Source of the DNA: Lachnospiraceae bacterium | Lineage (GTDB): Bacteria > Bacillota > Clostridia > Lachnospirales > Lachnospiraceae | Direction: 5' to 3' | Assembly: GCA_024697595.1 (NCBI GenBank) | Contig: JAILFK010000048.1 | Span: 1-64,000 of the forward strand | Length of the DNA: 64,000 nucleotides | Shown here: piece by piece, positions 56,245 to 63,471 of the stretch | Numbering within the stretch: the stretch's first letter is position 1 | Layout of the letters: each line of letters opens with the position of its first letter | The notes under the pieces: generated by a model | Told to the model about the DNA's origin: nothing | Database searches by the model: none | The model's input: the letters and a program-made list of their open reading frames with translations, nothing else | Made by a program: the position numbers and the translations under genes

Positions 56245-56310
56245 GATAAACCTCGCAAAATCAATTCAACTATGTCTATCTTATAAATATTAGTTTATGG
56301 AGATTAAAAA

Positions 56311-56895
56311 ATGGAAAATTCAAATAAAAATAACATGAGCGCAACACGTCGTCGAACAGATAAAGCAATCCGAACTTCTTTTGTCGAAATACTTCAGAAT
56401 AAGCCCCTAGACAAAATAACTGTACAAGATATTTGTAATGCAGCAGAAATCAATCGTGCCACATTTTATAGATATTATGTGGACATTTATGACCTTTTTG
56501 ATACCATTTCACAAATGTTTTTTGACAAACTTTTTACAGATGTTGTAGCTGGTAGAAAAGAAAACTATGAAAAACATTTATCAGATGAGCAACTTAATAA
56601 TGATATGTATGCCCGTATATGTAGAGCCGTAGATGTTATAGAAGAAGAAAAAGACTTATGTTTTCTACTAATTAATAGTTCTAATCATATATTTGCTATG
56701 AAATTAGTCCATGCAATTGAACAAATTACAATAACTGAAAATATTTCCGACGACAATTTAAGGCTTAACCTTCGTTTTATGTGTGGCGGAATATTCTCAG
56801 TTATCATAGATTGGGTTAGCAACAATTGCAAGGACGATAAAGATTTAATTATAAATGTTATTAATCGAGGTGTTCATCAAACTTTAAATCTGTAG
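56311..56895 (+). CDS. TetR-family transcriptional regulator
   Basis: A 194-residue regulator. The N-terminal helix-turn-helix is TDKAIRTSFVEILQNKPLDK followed by ITVQDICNAAEINRATFYRYY, and the rest is an effector-binding domain of unknown ligand. It is divergent from the SnoaL-like/amidohydrolase unit and probably represses it. GGAG precedes the ATG. Its 3' end overlaps the convergent phoU gene by 35 bases, so transcription of the two can interfere. Confidence 0.86.
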   Translation: MENSNKNNMSATRRRTDKAIRTSFVEILQNKPLDKITVQDICNAAEINRATFYRYYVDIYDLFDTISQMFFDKLFTDVVAGRKENYEKHLSDEQLNNDMYARICRAVDVIEEEKDLCFLLINSSNHIFAMKLVHAIEQITITENISDDNLRLNLRFMCGGIFSVIIDWVSNNCKDDKDLIINVINRGVHQTLNL

Positions 56896-57517
56896 TGATA
56901 TACAACACCCACTCAGCAATATTGGTTGCGTGATCACCGATTCTCTCAAAATATTTACCAATCATAAGTAAGTCTGTAGCCTCCTCACCTTCCTTTGGAT
57001 TTTTTAAGATCAAATCAATAACATCACTTTTCACCTTGTCAAACAACTCATCAACCACATCATCATGAGCTATTACTTCCTCGGCTTTCACCTGGTTTCT
57101 CTCCACATATGCTTCGATACTATGATTAAGCATAATCATAGTCTCTGTAGCCATGTTAGAAATATGACTAAACCTCTCAATTTCACTATCTTCACCCATC
57201 ATGATAGTAATCTCAGAAATATCAGCTGCATGATCACCAATTCTTTCCATATCAGTAACCATCTTCATAGCGGCTGTAATCACTCTCAAATCCCTTGCCA
57301 CAGGCTGCTGTTGGATAAGTAAATCAAAACAGATACTCTCAATCTTTTTTTGCATGCGATCAATTTCTCTATCGTGCTCCATTATACCTTTCGCCTTATC
57401 CACATCCTTTGAAACAAGAGCTTCTATAGCCATTTTTATGGAAACGATTATCTCATTTCCCATATCGATCATTTCTTTATTAAGTTCCATCAACTGTTCA
57501 TCAAATTTACTGCGCAT
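56861..57517 (-). CDS. phoU: Phosphate-specific transport regulator PhoU
   Basis: A 218-residue helical protein that moderates the Pst transporter and phosphate signalling. Two repeated three-helix units carry the metal-binding motif patterns DREIDRMQKKIESICFDLL and MERIGDHAADISE, then VDELFDKVKSDVIDLI and FERIGDHATNIAEWV; the ERIGDH repeats are diagnostic. It ends the pst operon. Its 3' end overlaps the TetR gene by 35 bases. Confidence 0.94.
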   Translation of the reverse strand: MRSKFDEQLMELNKEMIDMGNEIIVSIKMAIEALVSKDVDKAKGIMEHDREIDRMQKKIESICFDLLIQQQPVARDLRVITAAMKMVTDMERIGDHAADISEITIMMGEDSEIERFSHISNMATETMIMLNHSIEAYVERNQVKAEEVIAHDDVVDELFDKVKSDVIDLILKNPKEGEEATDLLMIGKYFERIGDHATNIAEWVLYITTDLKFDEHLD

Positions 57518-57532
57518 AGTAAGCTTCCTCCA

Positions 57533-58291
57533 TCATCCAAATCTACCTGTTATATAATCCTCTGTTTTCTTGTTCTTCGGATAAGAAAATAATTGTTTAG
57601 TCTCCCCAAACTCAATCATTTCTCCCACCAAGAAAAATGCTGTGTAATCAGAAACTCTAAGAGCCTGCTGCATATTATGAGTAACCACGACCACGGTGTA
57701 TTTCTTTTTTAATTCCTCCATTAAATCTTCTATTTTTAATGTAGAAATAGGATCAAGGGCTGATGTAGGCTCATCCATCAAAAGTATCTCTGGCTCAACA
57801 GCCAATGCTCGTGCAATACATAGTCTTTGCTGCTGTCCACCTGATAATCCAAGGGCTGATTTTTTCAAACGATCCTTTACCTCGTCCCAGATGGCAGCCC
57901 CCTTTAGACTCTCCTCAACTATTTTATCCAACTTTTTCTTGTCCTTGATTCCATGCACTCTCGGCCCATATGCCACATTGTCATATATGCTCATAGGAAA
58001 AGGATTAGGTTGCTGGAACACCATACCAACTCTTTTTCTCAAATCTGTAGTATCTATTCCTTTGCCATATATATCTTCTCCATCAATCATCACCTTGCCA
58101 TCTATTTCCACAGACTCCACCAAATCATTCATTCTATTTAGTGTCTTCAAAAATGTTGACTTACCACAACCAGACGGTCCAATAAATGCTGTGATGGCAT
58201 TTTCTTTTATATTCATATTTACATTTTTCAATGCATGATTTGTTCCATAATACAGGTTTAAATTTTCAACAGATATCTTATCTTTACTCAT
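57533..58291 (-). CDS. pstB: Phosphate ABC transporter ATPase
   Basis: Energises phosphate import. A 252-residue ABC ATPase with [11 protein letters not shown] near residue 36, [12 protein letters not shown] typical of PstB, signature [18 protein letters not shown] and Walker [15 protein letters not shown]-loop [15 protein letters not shown]. It sits between pstA and phoU in a compact operon with 3- and 15-base spacers. Confidence 0.96.
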   Translation of the reverse strand: MSKDKISVENLNLYYGTNHALKNVNMNIKENAITAFIGPSGCGKSTFLKTLNRMNDLVESVEIDGKVMIDGEDIYGKGIDTTDLRKRVGMVFQQPNPFPMSIYDNVAYGPRVHGIKDKKKLDKIVEESLKGAAIWDEVKDRLKKSALGLSGGQQQRLCIARALAVEPEILLMDEPTSALDPISTLKIEDLMEELKKKYTVVVVTHNMQQALRVSDYTAFFLVGEMIEFGETKQLFSYPKNKKTEDYITGRFG

Positions 58292-58293
58292 AT

Positions 58294-59157
58294 CTATTCC
58301 TTTCCTCTTACATCAAAATGTTTTGTAAGCGCTTTGGTTCCCAAATTTATTGCCAAAACAATCACCAAGAGCACCACTGCTATTCCAAAAGCTGTATCAA
58401 ATTCACCCTCACTGGTTGCAGATAGATACATCTGAATTGTCAGCGTTCCTCCAGATTGAAATGGTTTATCCATCAAGCCCATCAATCCTCTCGGTAAAAG
58501 TTTTCCACTTCCTGCTGTAAATAGTAGTGCTGCTGACTCACCAACAATTCTTCCTATTGCAAGAATTGCACCAGTTATTATTCCCGGCATAGCACTTGGA
58601 ATAATAATCTTGCGAATCATATACCATTTACCGCTGCCAAGGCCTATTGCTCCATTTCTATATGAATCAGGAACCGTCTTTAGAGCTTCTTGTGTATTTC
58701 GTGTTATAAGTGGTAGCACCATAACAATAAGAGTTAGCGATCCTGTCATAATGGAGTAACCAAACCCTAACTTTTCTCCAAAAAACATCATTCCAAAAAG
58801 ACCAAATATAATAGAAGGAATACCTGATAATGTCTCTGTTGCATACTCAATCAAAGTAACTATTTTCCCCGGTTTCGCATACTCATTTAAATATATCGCG
58901 CTACCCACGCCAATAGGTGTGGCAATAAGCATTGTTATAAGCACTATCATCAAGGTGTTGACTATATTTCCGGCAATTCCCACTGTACCCTTTATGGCAC
59001 TTGAAACTGTGGTTAAAAATTCCCAATTTACCGACGATATACCCTTGGCAAGCACATATACTATTATTCCCACCAACAAGGTTACGGAAAAAGCAGCACA
59101 TAGATATATCAATCCCCGCACAATACCGTCTTTTATTCTTCTTTTACTTAGAACCAT
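58294..59157 (-). CDS. pstA: Phosphate ABC transporter permease PstA
   Basis: A 287-residue inner-membrane permease with about six hydrophobic segments. The permease loop is seen in the [21 protein letters not shown] segment, and the C-terminus ends in [19 protein letters not shown] start at the ATG at 59157; a GTG at 59166 overlaps further into pstC. Its start overlaps pstC, so expression is likely coupled. It forms the translocation pore with PstC. Confidence 0.92.
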   Translation of the reverse strand: MVLSKRRIKDGIVRGLIYLCAAFSVTLLVGIIVYVLAKGISSVNWEFLTTVSSAIKGTVGIAGNIVNTLMIVLITMLIATPIGVGSAIYLNEYAKPGKIVTLIEYATETLSGIPSIIFGLFGMMFFGEKLGFGYSIMTGSLTLIVMVLPLITRNTQEALKTVPDSYRNGAIGLGSGKWYMIRKIIIPSAMPGIITGAILAIGRIVGESAALLFTAGSGKLLPRGLMGLMDKPFQSGGTLTIQMYLSATSEGEFDTAFGIAVVLLVIVLAINLGTKALTKHFDVRGKE

Positions 59158-60049
59158 TTTCGGCACCTGCCTTTCTCACTTTAAGCAGCAAGAAATTGAT
59201 TATCATAATAAATGCATATAAAACTAATCCCACCGTAAATAATACTTGTCTGTGAAGTCCTCCTGCATATCCCATCTCGCTAACTATCTGTGTGGTTAAT
59301 GTTCTCACTGAATTAAATGGAAGCGGTAGATTTACCGCGCCACCGGCCACCATATTTATGGCCATAGCCTCTCCCAAAGCTCTTCCTATTCCAAGCACAA
59401 CTCCCGTTAATATTCCAGATTTTGCCGCAGGAATAACCGTTTTAAAAATCGTCTGTTCCTTGGTGGCACCAAGGGCAAGAGATGCCGCTCTCAAATCATT
59501 TGACACAGCCTTGAGTGAAGATGTTGTCACACTTATAACTGTTGGCATAATCATAATTGCAAGGACGATAACCGCTGACAACATATTCGCTCCACCAGTA
59601 TATTGATGAGAACTATCGTTTTCGTAAATCATTTTCTCCAAATGAAACATTAAAGGATTAAGCACCATCATACCAATCAATCCATATATAACCGATGGAA
59701 TTGCTGCAAGTAACTCAACAGCACCACCCACAATATTTCCTATTTTCTTTCCAGCCATCTCAGATAAGAACACTGCTGTCATCACACTTATAGGCACACC
59801 AATTAATATCGCCAAACCTGTACCCATAAGAGATGACAAGATAATATAGCTTATTCCATACATTGGTTCACTTGCAGTAGGCTTCCAAACATTTCCAAAA
59901 ATCAAATCAAAAACCCCAACTTCTTTTAAAGCAGGGGTTCCTTTGATTATCATGTATAATGTTATCCCACATACTGCAAATATAGCTAATAATGCACAAA
60001 TCAAAACAACTGCATGTGCTATTTTCTCTATAATTGCATTTCTTTTCAT
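59144..60049 (-). CDS. pstC: Phosphate ABC transporter permease PstC
   Basis: A 301-residue permease with about six hydrophobic segments. The N-terminal VDLIFGNVWKP-like region and the coupling loop LGATKEQTIFKTVIPAAKSG are visible. With PstA it forms the membrane channel for phosphate delivered by PstS. It follows pstS by nine bases and overlaps pstA. Confidence 0.92.
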   Translation of the reverse strand: MKRNAIIEKIAHAVVLICALLAIFAVCGITLYMIIKGTPALKEVGVFDLIFGNVWKPTASEPMYGISYIILSSLMGTGLAILIGVPISVMTAVFLSEMAGKKIGNIVGGAVELLAAIPSVIYGLIGMMVLNPLMFHLEKMIYENDSSHQYTGGANMLSAVIVLAIMIMPTVISVTTSSLKAVSNDLRAASLALGATKEQTIFKTVIPAAKSGILTGVVLGIGRALGEAMAINMVAGGAVNLPLPFNSVRTLTTQIVSEMGYAGGLHRQVLFTVGLVLYAFIMIINFLLLKVRKAGAENGSK

Positions 60050-60058
60050 AACATCACC

Positions 60059-60919
60059 TTATTGAGGAATAATTAATCCTACACCTTTGATTGCTTCTTT
60101 ACCTTCATCAGAATTGATATAGTCAAACCATGCCTGAACCAATTCGCTCTGCTCGCTGATCTCACCGTTTGTTGCCATTACAAATGGTCTCTGTAATAGG
60201 TAAGCTCCTGAAAGGATCTGCTCCTCGCTAGCTTCTACACCATCAATCTTCATGCCTGTAACAGTATCATCAACAACATCTAATGAAACATAACCAATTG
60301 CTCCTGGTGTCGCTGCAATCTTGGCCAACACAGCACCTGTTGAATCAAGTTCCTGTGCATAGTTACATTTATCAGCTATATCCATAATTTCCTCAAATGC
60401 ATCTCTTGTTCCTGAACCAGCCTCTCTACCAACTACTACGATTGGCTGATCTGTACCACCAAGCTCGCTCCAGTTTGTAATCTCGCCTGTGTAAATCTTG
60501 GCTAAATCCTCTGATGAAACATCTGTTATTGCGTTTTCCTTGTCTGTAATAACTGCAATACCATCAATTGCCACGATATTTTCTACAGCACCGCCGGCCT
60601 TCTCATCATCCTTCAATGCTCTTGACGCATTACCGATATCGATTGAATCAGCTGCCAATGACTCAAGTCCTGCTCCTGATCCTGTATATTCTATATTTAC
60701 TGTAACCCCAGGATTCTTCTCCATAAAGCTTTCTGATAAAGCTTCACACATCTTCTCCATTGATGTTGAACCAGCCAATGAAATTGATCCGCTAAGTTCT
60801 GTTGATGCTGTATCGCCTTCAGCCGTCTTTTCTGAACCGCCAGCTCCACATCCTGTTAACACTACTGACATTAAACACATGGCTGATACTGCAGCCATAA
60901 TCTTCTTCTTTACACTCAT
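60059..60919 (-). CDS. pstS: Phosphate-binding lipoprotein PstS
   Basis: A 286-residue surface lipoprotein. The signal peptide ends with a lipobox LTGC (Cys24), so it is lipid-anchored. Phosphate-binding motifs include SISLAGSTSMEKM and IVVVGREAGSGTRDAFEEIM, typical of PstS. It heads the pst operon; Pho boxes lie 77-116 bases upstream. High expression under phosphate limitation is expected. Ribosome site GAGAGGA precedes the ATG. Confidence 0.95.
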   Translation of the reverse strand: MSVKKKIMAAVSAMCLMSVVLTGCGAGGSEKTAEGDTASTELSGSISLAGSTSMEKMCEALSESFMEKNPGVTVNIEYTGSGAGLESLAADSIDIGNASRALKDDEKAGGAVENIVAIDGIAVITDKENAITDVSSEDLAKIYTGEITNWSELGGTDQPIVVVGREAGSGTRDAFEEIMDIADKCNYAQELDSTGAVLAKIAATPGAIGYVSLDVVDDTVTGMKIDGVEASEEQILSGAYLLQRPFVMATNGEISEQSELVQAWFDYINSDEGKEAIKGVGLIIPQ

Positions 60920-60982
60920 TTGATTTTCCTCTCTTCAATCATTTTCAAATTTTTGGTACCTCATTTGTCGTTACTCACACAT

Positions 60983-61035
60983 CTTATATTCGAAATGTAA
61001 AATCCATAACCTTTTACAAGTAAACCTTTTGTAAA
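60983..61035 (-). promoter_or_regulatory. Pho-box promoter of pstSCAB-phoU
   Basis: On the minus strand TTTACA (61030-61035) and TTTACT (61019-61024) are 11 bp apart and another TTTACA is at 60996-61001, matching the PhoP box pattern of Firmicutes (TTTACA-like repeats, 11-bp period). A TATAAG -10 is at 60983-60988. No clear -35 is present, as expected for an activator-dependent promoter. Confidence 0.6.
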
Positions 61036-61037
61036 AT

Positions 61038-61274
61038 TTATGAAAACTCATTATTGTAAATATAAATAACGCTGCACAAGAACCCTATAAAGAAAGCCGG
61101 ATAACCGATGAAGCATACTAACCATTTCACATCTAACCCGCCTAAAGCTATAGGAATTAAGCCTACTAGTGCACCTATGACAGCCCACTTAATAACACCG
61201 CCTAGGATAAACAATATATTCTTCTTTTTTTTAACTATATTTAGAACTTCTAATTCATTCCACAATTTACTCAT
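61038..61274 (-). CDS. Small two-helix membrane protein, Pho-regulated candidate
   Basis: A 78-residue protein with two long hydrophobic segments (ILFILGGVIKWAVIGALVGL and VCFIGYPAFFIGFLCSVIYI) and short charged ends. I do not recognise a family. It lies immediately upstream of the pst operon in the same direction, and the DNA upstream of it has a perfect Pho-box-like pair, so it may be part of the phosphate-starvation response. The ribosome site is ACGGAGGTAAG. Confidence 0.6.
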   Translation of the reverse strand: MSKLWNELEVLNIVKKKKNILFILGGVIKWAVIGALVGLIPIALGGLDVKWLVCFIGYPAFFIGFLCSVIYIYNNEFS

Positions 61275-61333
61275 ACTACTTACCTCCGTATTTACACTCT
61301 ATCAACCCCGTGTAAAAACCGTTATGCAGTTTA

Positions 61334-61350
61334 TGTAAAGGAAATGTAAA
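61334..61350 (-). promoter_or_regulatory. Pho-box-like direct repeat upstream of the small membrane protein
   Basis: On the minus strand TTTACATTTCCTTTACA gives two perfect TTTACA copies with an 11-bp period, 60-76 bases upstream of the gene's start. It is also 110 bases upstream of the SnoaL-like gene on the plus strand. Confidence 0.55.
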
Positions 61351-61463
61351 TATTGTATAAAGTTCTTAAATAAACACTTTCAGGTGATTTTGTTGTTCAG
61401 CTTGCAGCTCCCACTCAATACAATATGTATATAAATAATTATTACAAACGCAGGAGGATAGAT

Positions 61464-61958
61464 ATGATTATTACAAAACGTTTTACAGAAAGAGAAGAAA
61501 GTTACAATCAAGTTGTAGCAGACATTAAAAACAACAGTACAGAAACCGACTTTGAAAAAAGAATAAAAGAAAAAATATATCGCTGGTGGAAAGATTGGCA
61601 GCCAGACTATGATGGATGGTGCAAAATTGCAGACACCCTTTATTTAGATGATTGTATTATTGAAGCAATCGGTGACGAGCCACAAATATATAACATTTAC
61701 CGCGATGCAATGAAACATCAACGTGATGCTTTCGAAATGGATATGGGAAAAATTGAAAAATGTGTTGTAGAAGATGACACCCTCACAATCTGGTATTATA
61801 TGTATCTCACAGCCAAGGCGGATATGGGGCCATTGAAAAAAGGGGAAACCTATAGAATTAAAGTAACAGAGTTTAATACATTTACAGATTTAGGCGCTGA
61901 CAAAGATCCTATGGTAAATCATCTAATTTTGATTGCCACATCAGTTGGCGGTCACTAA
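61464..61958 (+). CDS. SnoaL/NTF2-like fold protein, copy 2
   Basis: A 164-residue paralogue of the gene at 55608-56087, sharing WWKDWQPDYDGWCKIADTLY, AIGDEPQIYNIYRDAMKHQRD and MGKIEKCVVEDDTLT. I start at the ATG at 61464, five bases from CAGGAGG; an earlier ATG at 61425 lacks a site. CAATATGTAT at 61421-61430 resembles the inverted-repeat core ahead of the other copy, so the same TetR protein may control both; that is speculative. Function unknown. Confidence 0.7.
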   Translation: MIITKRFTEREESYNQVVADIKNNSTETDFEKRIKEKIYRWWKDWQPDYDGWCKIADTLYLDDCIIEAIGDEPQIYNIYRDAMKHQRDAFEMDMGKIEKCVVEDDTLTIWYYMYLTAKADMGPLKKGETYRIKVTEFNTFTDLGADKDPMVNHLILIATSVGGH

Positions 61959-61971
61959 TATTTTACATAAA

Positions 61972-62014
61972 AGAGGACGCATAATTTGAGTTATCACCCA
62001 AATTTGCGTCCTCT
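61972..62014. terminator. Terminator after the SnoaL-like gene, likely bidirectional
   Basis: AGAGGACGCA (61972-61981) pairs with TGCGTCCTCT (62005-62014), extended inward by AATTTG/CAAATT with one bulge, followed by GTTTTTA. It can end both the SnoaL-like gene and the convergent membrane protein gene. Confidence 0.9.
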
Positions 62015-62088
62015 GTTTTTACTTAAATGCAATTGTCTTTTTTTCTTCTACGCCTTCATTATTTAGGTCCGCTTATAATCTACTAAAT

Positions 62089-62841
62089 CTAAAGTAACAT
62101 AACTTCTATAACTGCAATCACAAGAGAAAGTATGGCCAAAACAATACCTGCTATTGCCTTTCCTCTGCTCTCTGTCTTTAATCCTTGCGCACACAAATAG
62201 AAAACCAACATATATATTATAACTCCATAAATTACTCCAAAAATTGATAATACCAATCCAACAATAGATAAGATAAATCCTATTTTACACATCTTCTCTT
62301 TCTTAGCATCATTTTTAGCCTGAAATTGCTTTGCATAATCTCCTGAATTAACAGACTGTCCGTACCCATTATTTGGTGCGTATGCATTATTTTGCTGCAT
62401 ATTATCATTTGGTGCATATGCGTTGTTTGCCTGCATGTTGTCATTTGGTGCATATGCATTATTTGCCTGCATGTTGTCATTTGGTGCATATGCGTTGTTT
62501 GCCTGCGTGCAACCACCAACAGCAGAAATCTGATTAAATAAACTCTGCAAAATATTTTTATAACTATCACCAGGCATATTATTAAGTGCTCCCGAATCTA
62601 ACATATAAAATTTATTACCCAAGCCAATTGTCCATGCATATATATATAATGTCTGGTTCTCTATCTTATATTGAAAACCTCTCTTACCATATAATACTGG
62701 ATCATTAAAGAAATACATATCCTCATTATACTTATTCTGCCATGTAAACTTATTAGCCTGCAACCATCCCTGAACAATATTATTTACTGTCTCAGGCTCT
62801 GCATTAAATTGAATTGTAAAATTTGTTTTTCCTTTATTCAT
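62089..62841 (-). CDS. Membrane protein with Asn-Ala-Tyr-Ala-Pro repeat linker
   Basis: A 250-residue protein. Residues 1-110 are a compact folded region of unknown type (FTIQFNAEPETVNNIVQGWL then YFFNDPVLYGKRGFQYKIEN). Residues about 115-160 hold a tandem 12-residue repeat ANNAYAPNDNMQ, encoded by exact 36-bp DNA repeats, and residues 188-250 have two hydrophobic helices (IGFILSIVGLVLSIFGVIYG and AIAGIVLAILSLVIAVIEVM). It is like DUF4190-type proteins at the C-terminus. The linker repeat length probably varies between strains. Start ATG has AGGAGGATTTGG upstream. Confidence 0.7.
   Translation of the reverse strand: MNKGKTNFTIQFNAEPETVNNIVQGWLQANKFTWQNKYNEDMYFFNDPVLYGKRGFQYKIENQTLYIYAWTIGLGNKFYMLDSGALNNMPGDSYKNILQSLFNQISAVGGCTQANNAYAPNDNMQANNAYAPNDNMQANNAYAPNDNMQQNNAYAPNNGYGQSVNSGDYAKQFQAKNDAKKEKMCKIGFILSIVGLVLSIFGVIYGVIIYMLVFYLCAQGLKTESRGKAIAGIVLAILSLVIAVIEVMLL
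62395..62502. repeat. 36-bp coding tandem repeat, three units
   Basis: Units starting with CTGCAT at 62395, 62431 and 62467 are each 36 bp, with a few synonymous changes, and encode the 12-residue repeat of the membrane protein. Partial repeats flank it on both sides. A repeat of this type in a coding region is a likely site of length variation by slippage. Confidence 0.9.
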
Positions 62842-63074
62842 ACCAAATCCTCCTAAAATTAAGCATCCTAATTCTATCCTATTTTTTAATTTGGGCTAAC
62901 TTTTCAATTTTCATAAAATCTATGTACCATAATATTTTCCTACCTTTTAGTATATATACCTAACTTTGCAACCCATTTTCTCTTCAATTGAATTCACAAG
63001 ATTCATAGAATAATTTGAACAACTCATTATTTATATTTGCATAAATTCTTAGAGCCGATTTGGAGCCAGTAACG

Positions 63075-63147
63075 ATAATAAAAGACCTAGAGCTGGCACT
63101 CCAGGTCTTTCGTGACTCCATTGGAATCGTACTAACTTTTCTTAGCT
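63075..63147 (-). ncRNA. Predicted antisense antitoxin RNA of about 70 nt
   Basis: A minus-strand promoter (TTGATT, 17 bp, TAGTAT) puts the start at about 63146-63147. The RNA then runs through CTAAGAAAAGTTAGTA and GAGTCAC and ends in a terminator hairpin (63081-63110) followed by TTTTATTAT. TAAGAAAAGTTAGTA is complementary to the start region of the peptide mRNA over 15 nt, GAGTCAC to its start-codon surroundings over 7 nt, and the terminator stem-loop GAGTGCCAGCTC to the mRNA's terminator stem-loop over 12 nt. No ORF lies in it. The call is from sequence features only. Confidence 0.65.
63081..63110 (-). terminator. Terminator hairpin of the antitoxin RNA
   Basis: AAAGACCT (63081-63088) pairs with AGGTCTTT (63103-63110), then one mismatch, then GAG/CTC around a CTGGCA loop. 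On the minus strand the T run TTTTATTAT follows; no T run follows on the plus strand, so it works for the minus strand. The loop is the exact complement of the loop at 63403-63408. Confidence 0.75.
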
Positions 63148-63153
63148 AAGTTC

Positions 63154-63182
63154 ATACTACTACCATTCTTCGAAAAAATCAA
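63154..63182 (-). promoter_or_regulatory. Promoter of the antitoxin RNA
   Basis: On the minus strand, TTGATT (63177-63182) and TAGTAT (63154-63159) are 17 bp apart. Four of six bases match each consensus. It is divergent from, and back-to-back with, the peptide promoter. Confidence 0.6.
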
Positions 63183-63191
63183 CCCTTTATC

Positions 63192-63220
63192 TTGAATCGA
63201 ACATATATTCGTGATATTAT
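63192..63220 (+). promoter_or_regulatory. Promoter of the toxin-like peptide
   Basis: TTGAAT (63192-63197) and TATTAT (63215-63220) are 17 bp apart, so transcription should start near 63227. The leader to the start codon is about 36 nt. Confidence 0.65.
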
Positions 63221-63234
63221 ATCTTTGCTGTCGA

Positions 63235-63254
63235 CTCTTTCCAGCAGGAAGGGG
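63235..63254 (+). promoter_or_regulatory. Hairpin masking the ribosome site of the peptide gene
   Basis: CTCTTTCC (63235-63242) pairs with GGAAGGGG (63247-63254) through an AGCA loop, two of the pairs being G-U. The purine-rich half is the ribosome-binding site, so translation would be blocked unless the hairpin opens. Start-site masking of this kind is common in type I toxin mRNAs. Confidence 0.6.
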
Positions 63255-63263
63255 GTGACTCTT

Positions 63264-63350
63264 TTGGCGCTTATACTAACTTTTCTTATCTCCGTATTGG
63301 CATCTGTAGCTGGCTACTATATTTGCAAATGGTTAGACGGAGACGAATGA
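63264..63350 (+). CDS. 28-residue toxin-like transmembrane peptide
   Basis: A short ORF, TTG start, stop at 63348-63350. The peptide is hydrophobic from residue 2 to 20 (ALILTFLISVLASVAGYYI) and ends with CKWLDGDE, the usual arrangement of a one-helix toxin with a charged tail. An in-frame GTG at 63255 would give 31 residues, but it lies too close to the AGGAAGGGGG ribosome site. A promoter, a site-masking hairpin and a terminator surround it. Homology to known toxins is plausible (the CKWLD ending recalls small clostridial toxins) but unproven. Confidence 0.65.
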   Translation: MALILTFLISVLASVAGYYICKWLDGDE

Positions 63351-63390
63351 CAGCACTAACCTGACGGTGTAGTTCTCCGTAATGAACTTG

Positions 63391-63420
63391 GGAACTTCGG
63401 AGCTGGCACTCTGAGGTTCC
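63391..63420 (+). terminator. Terminator of the peptide mRNA
   Basis: GGAACTTCGGAG (63391-63402) pairs with CTCTGAGGTTCC (63409-63420) with two G-U pairs around a CTGGCA loop, then TTTATCATTATA. The apical GAGCTGGCACTC is identical to that at 63090-63101 while the lower stem differs completely. CTCCG at 63375-63379 can instead pair with the CGGAG at 63398-63402, offering an alternative fold. Confidence 0.8.
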
Positions 63421-63471
63421 TTTATCATTATATAACATATACTACATTTCTATGCTTGATTAAATATCAAT

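Noticed and set aside
57696..58238. 180-residue plus-strand ORF opposite pstB
   Set aside because: It mirrors the coding frame of a perfect PstB; composition reflects the opposite strand.
61321..61463. A second toxin-like small ORF upstream of the second SnoaL-like gene
   Set aside because: The short frames here have no hydrophobic run or ribosome site, and the loop motif GAGCTGGCACTC is absent.
62280..62570. 96-residue ORF on the minus strand over the 36-bp repeats
   Set aside because: It is an out-of-frame shadow of the repeat in the membrane protein gene; the low-complexity peptide (MHQM repeats) has no ribosome site or family.
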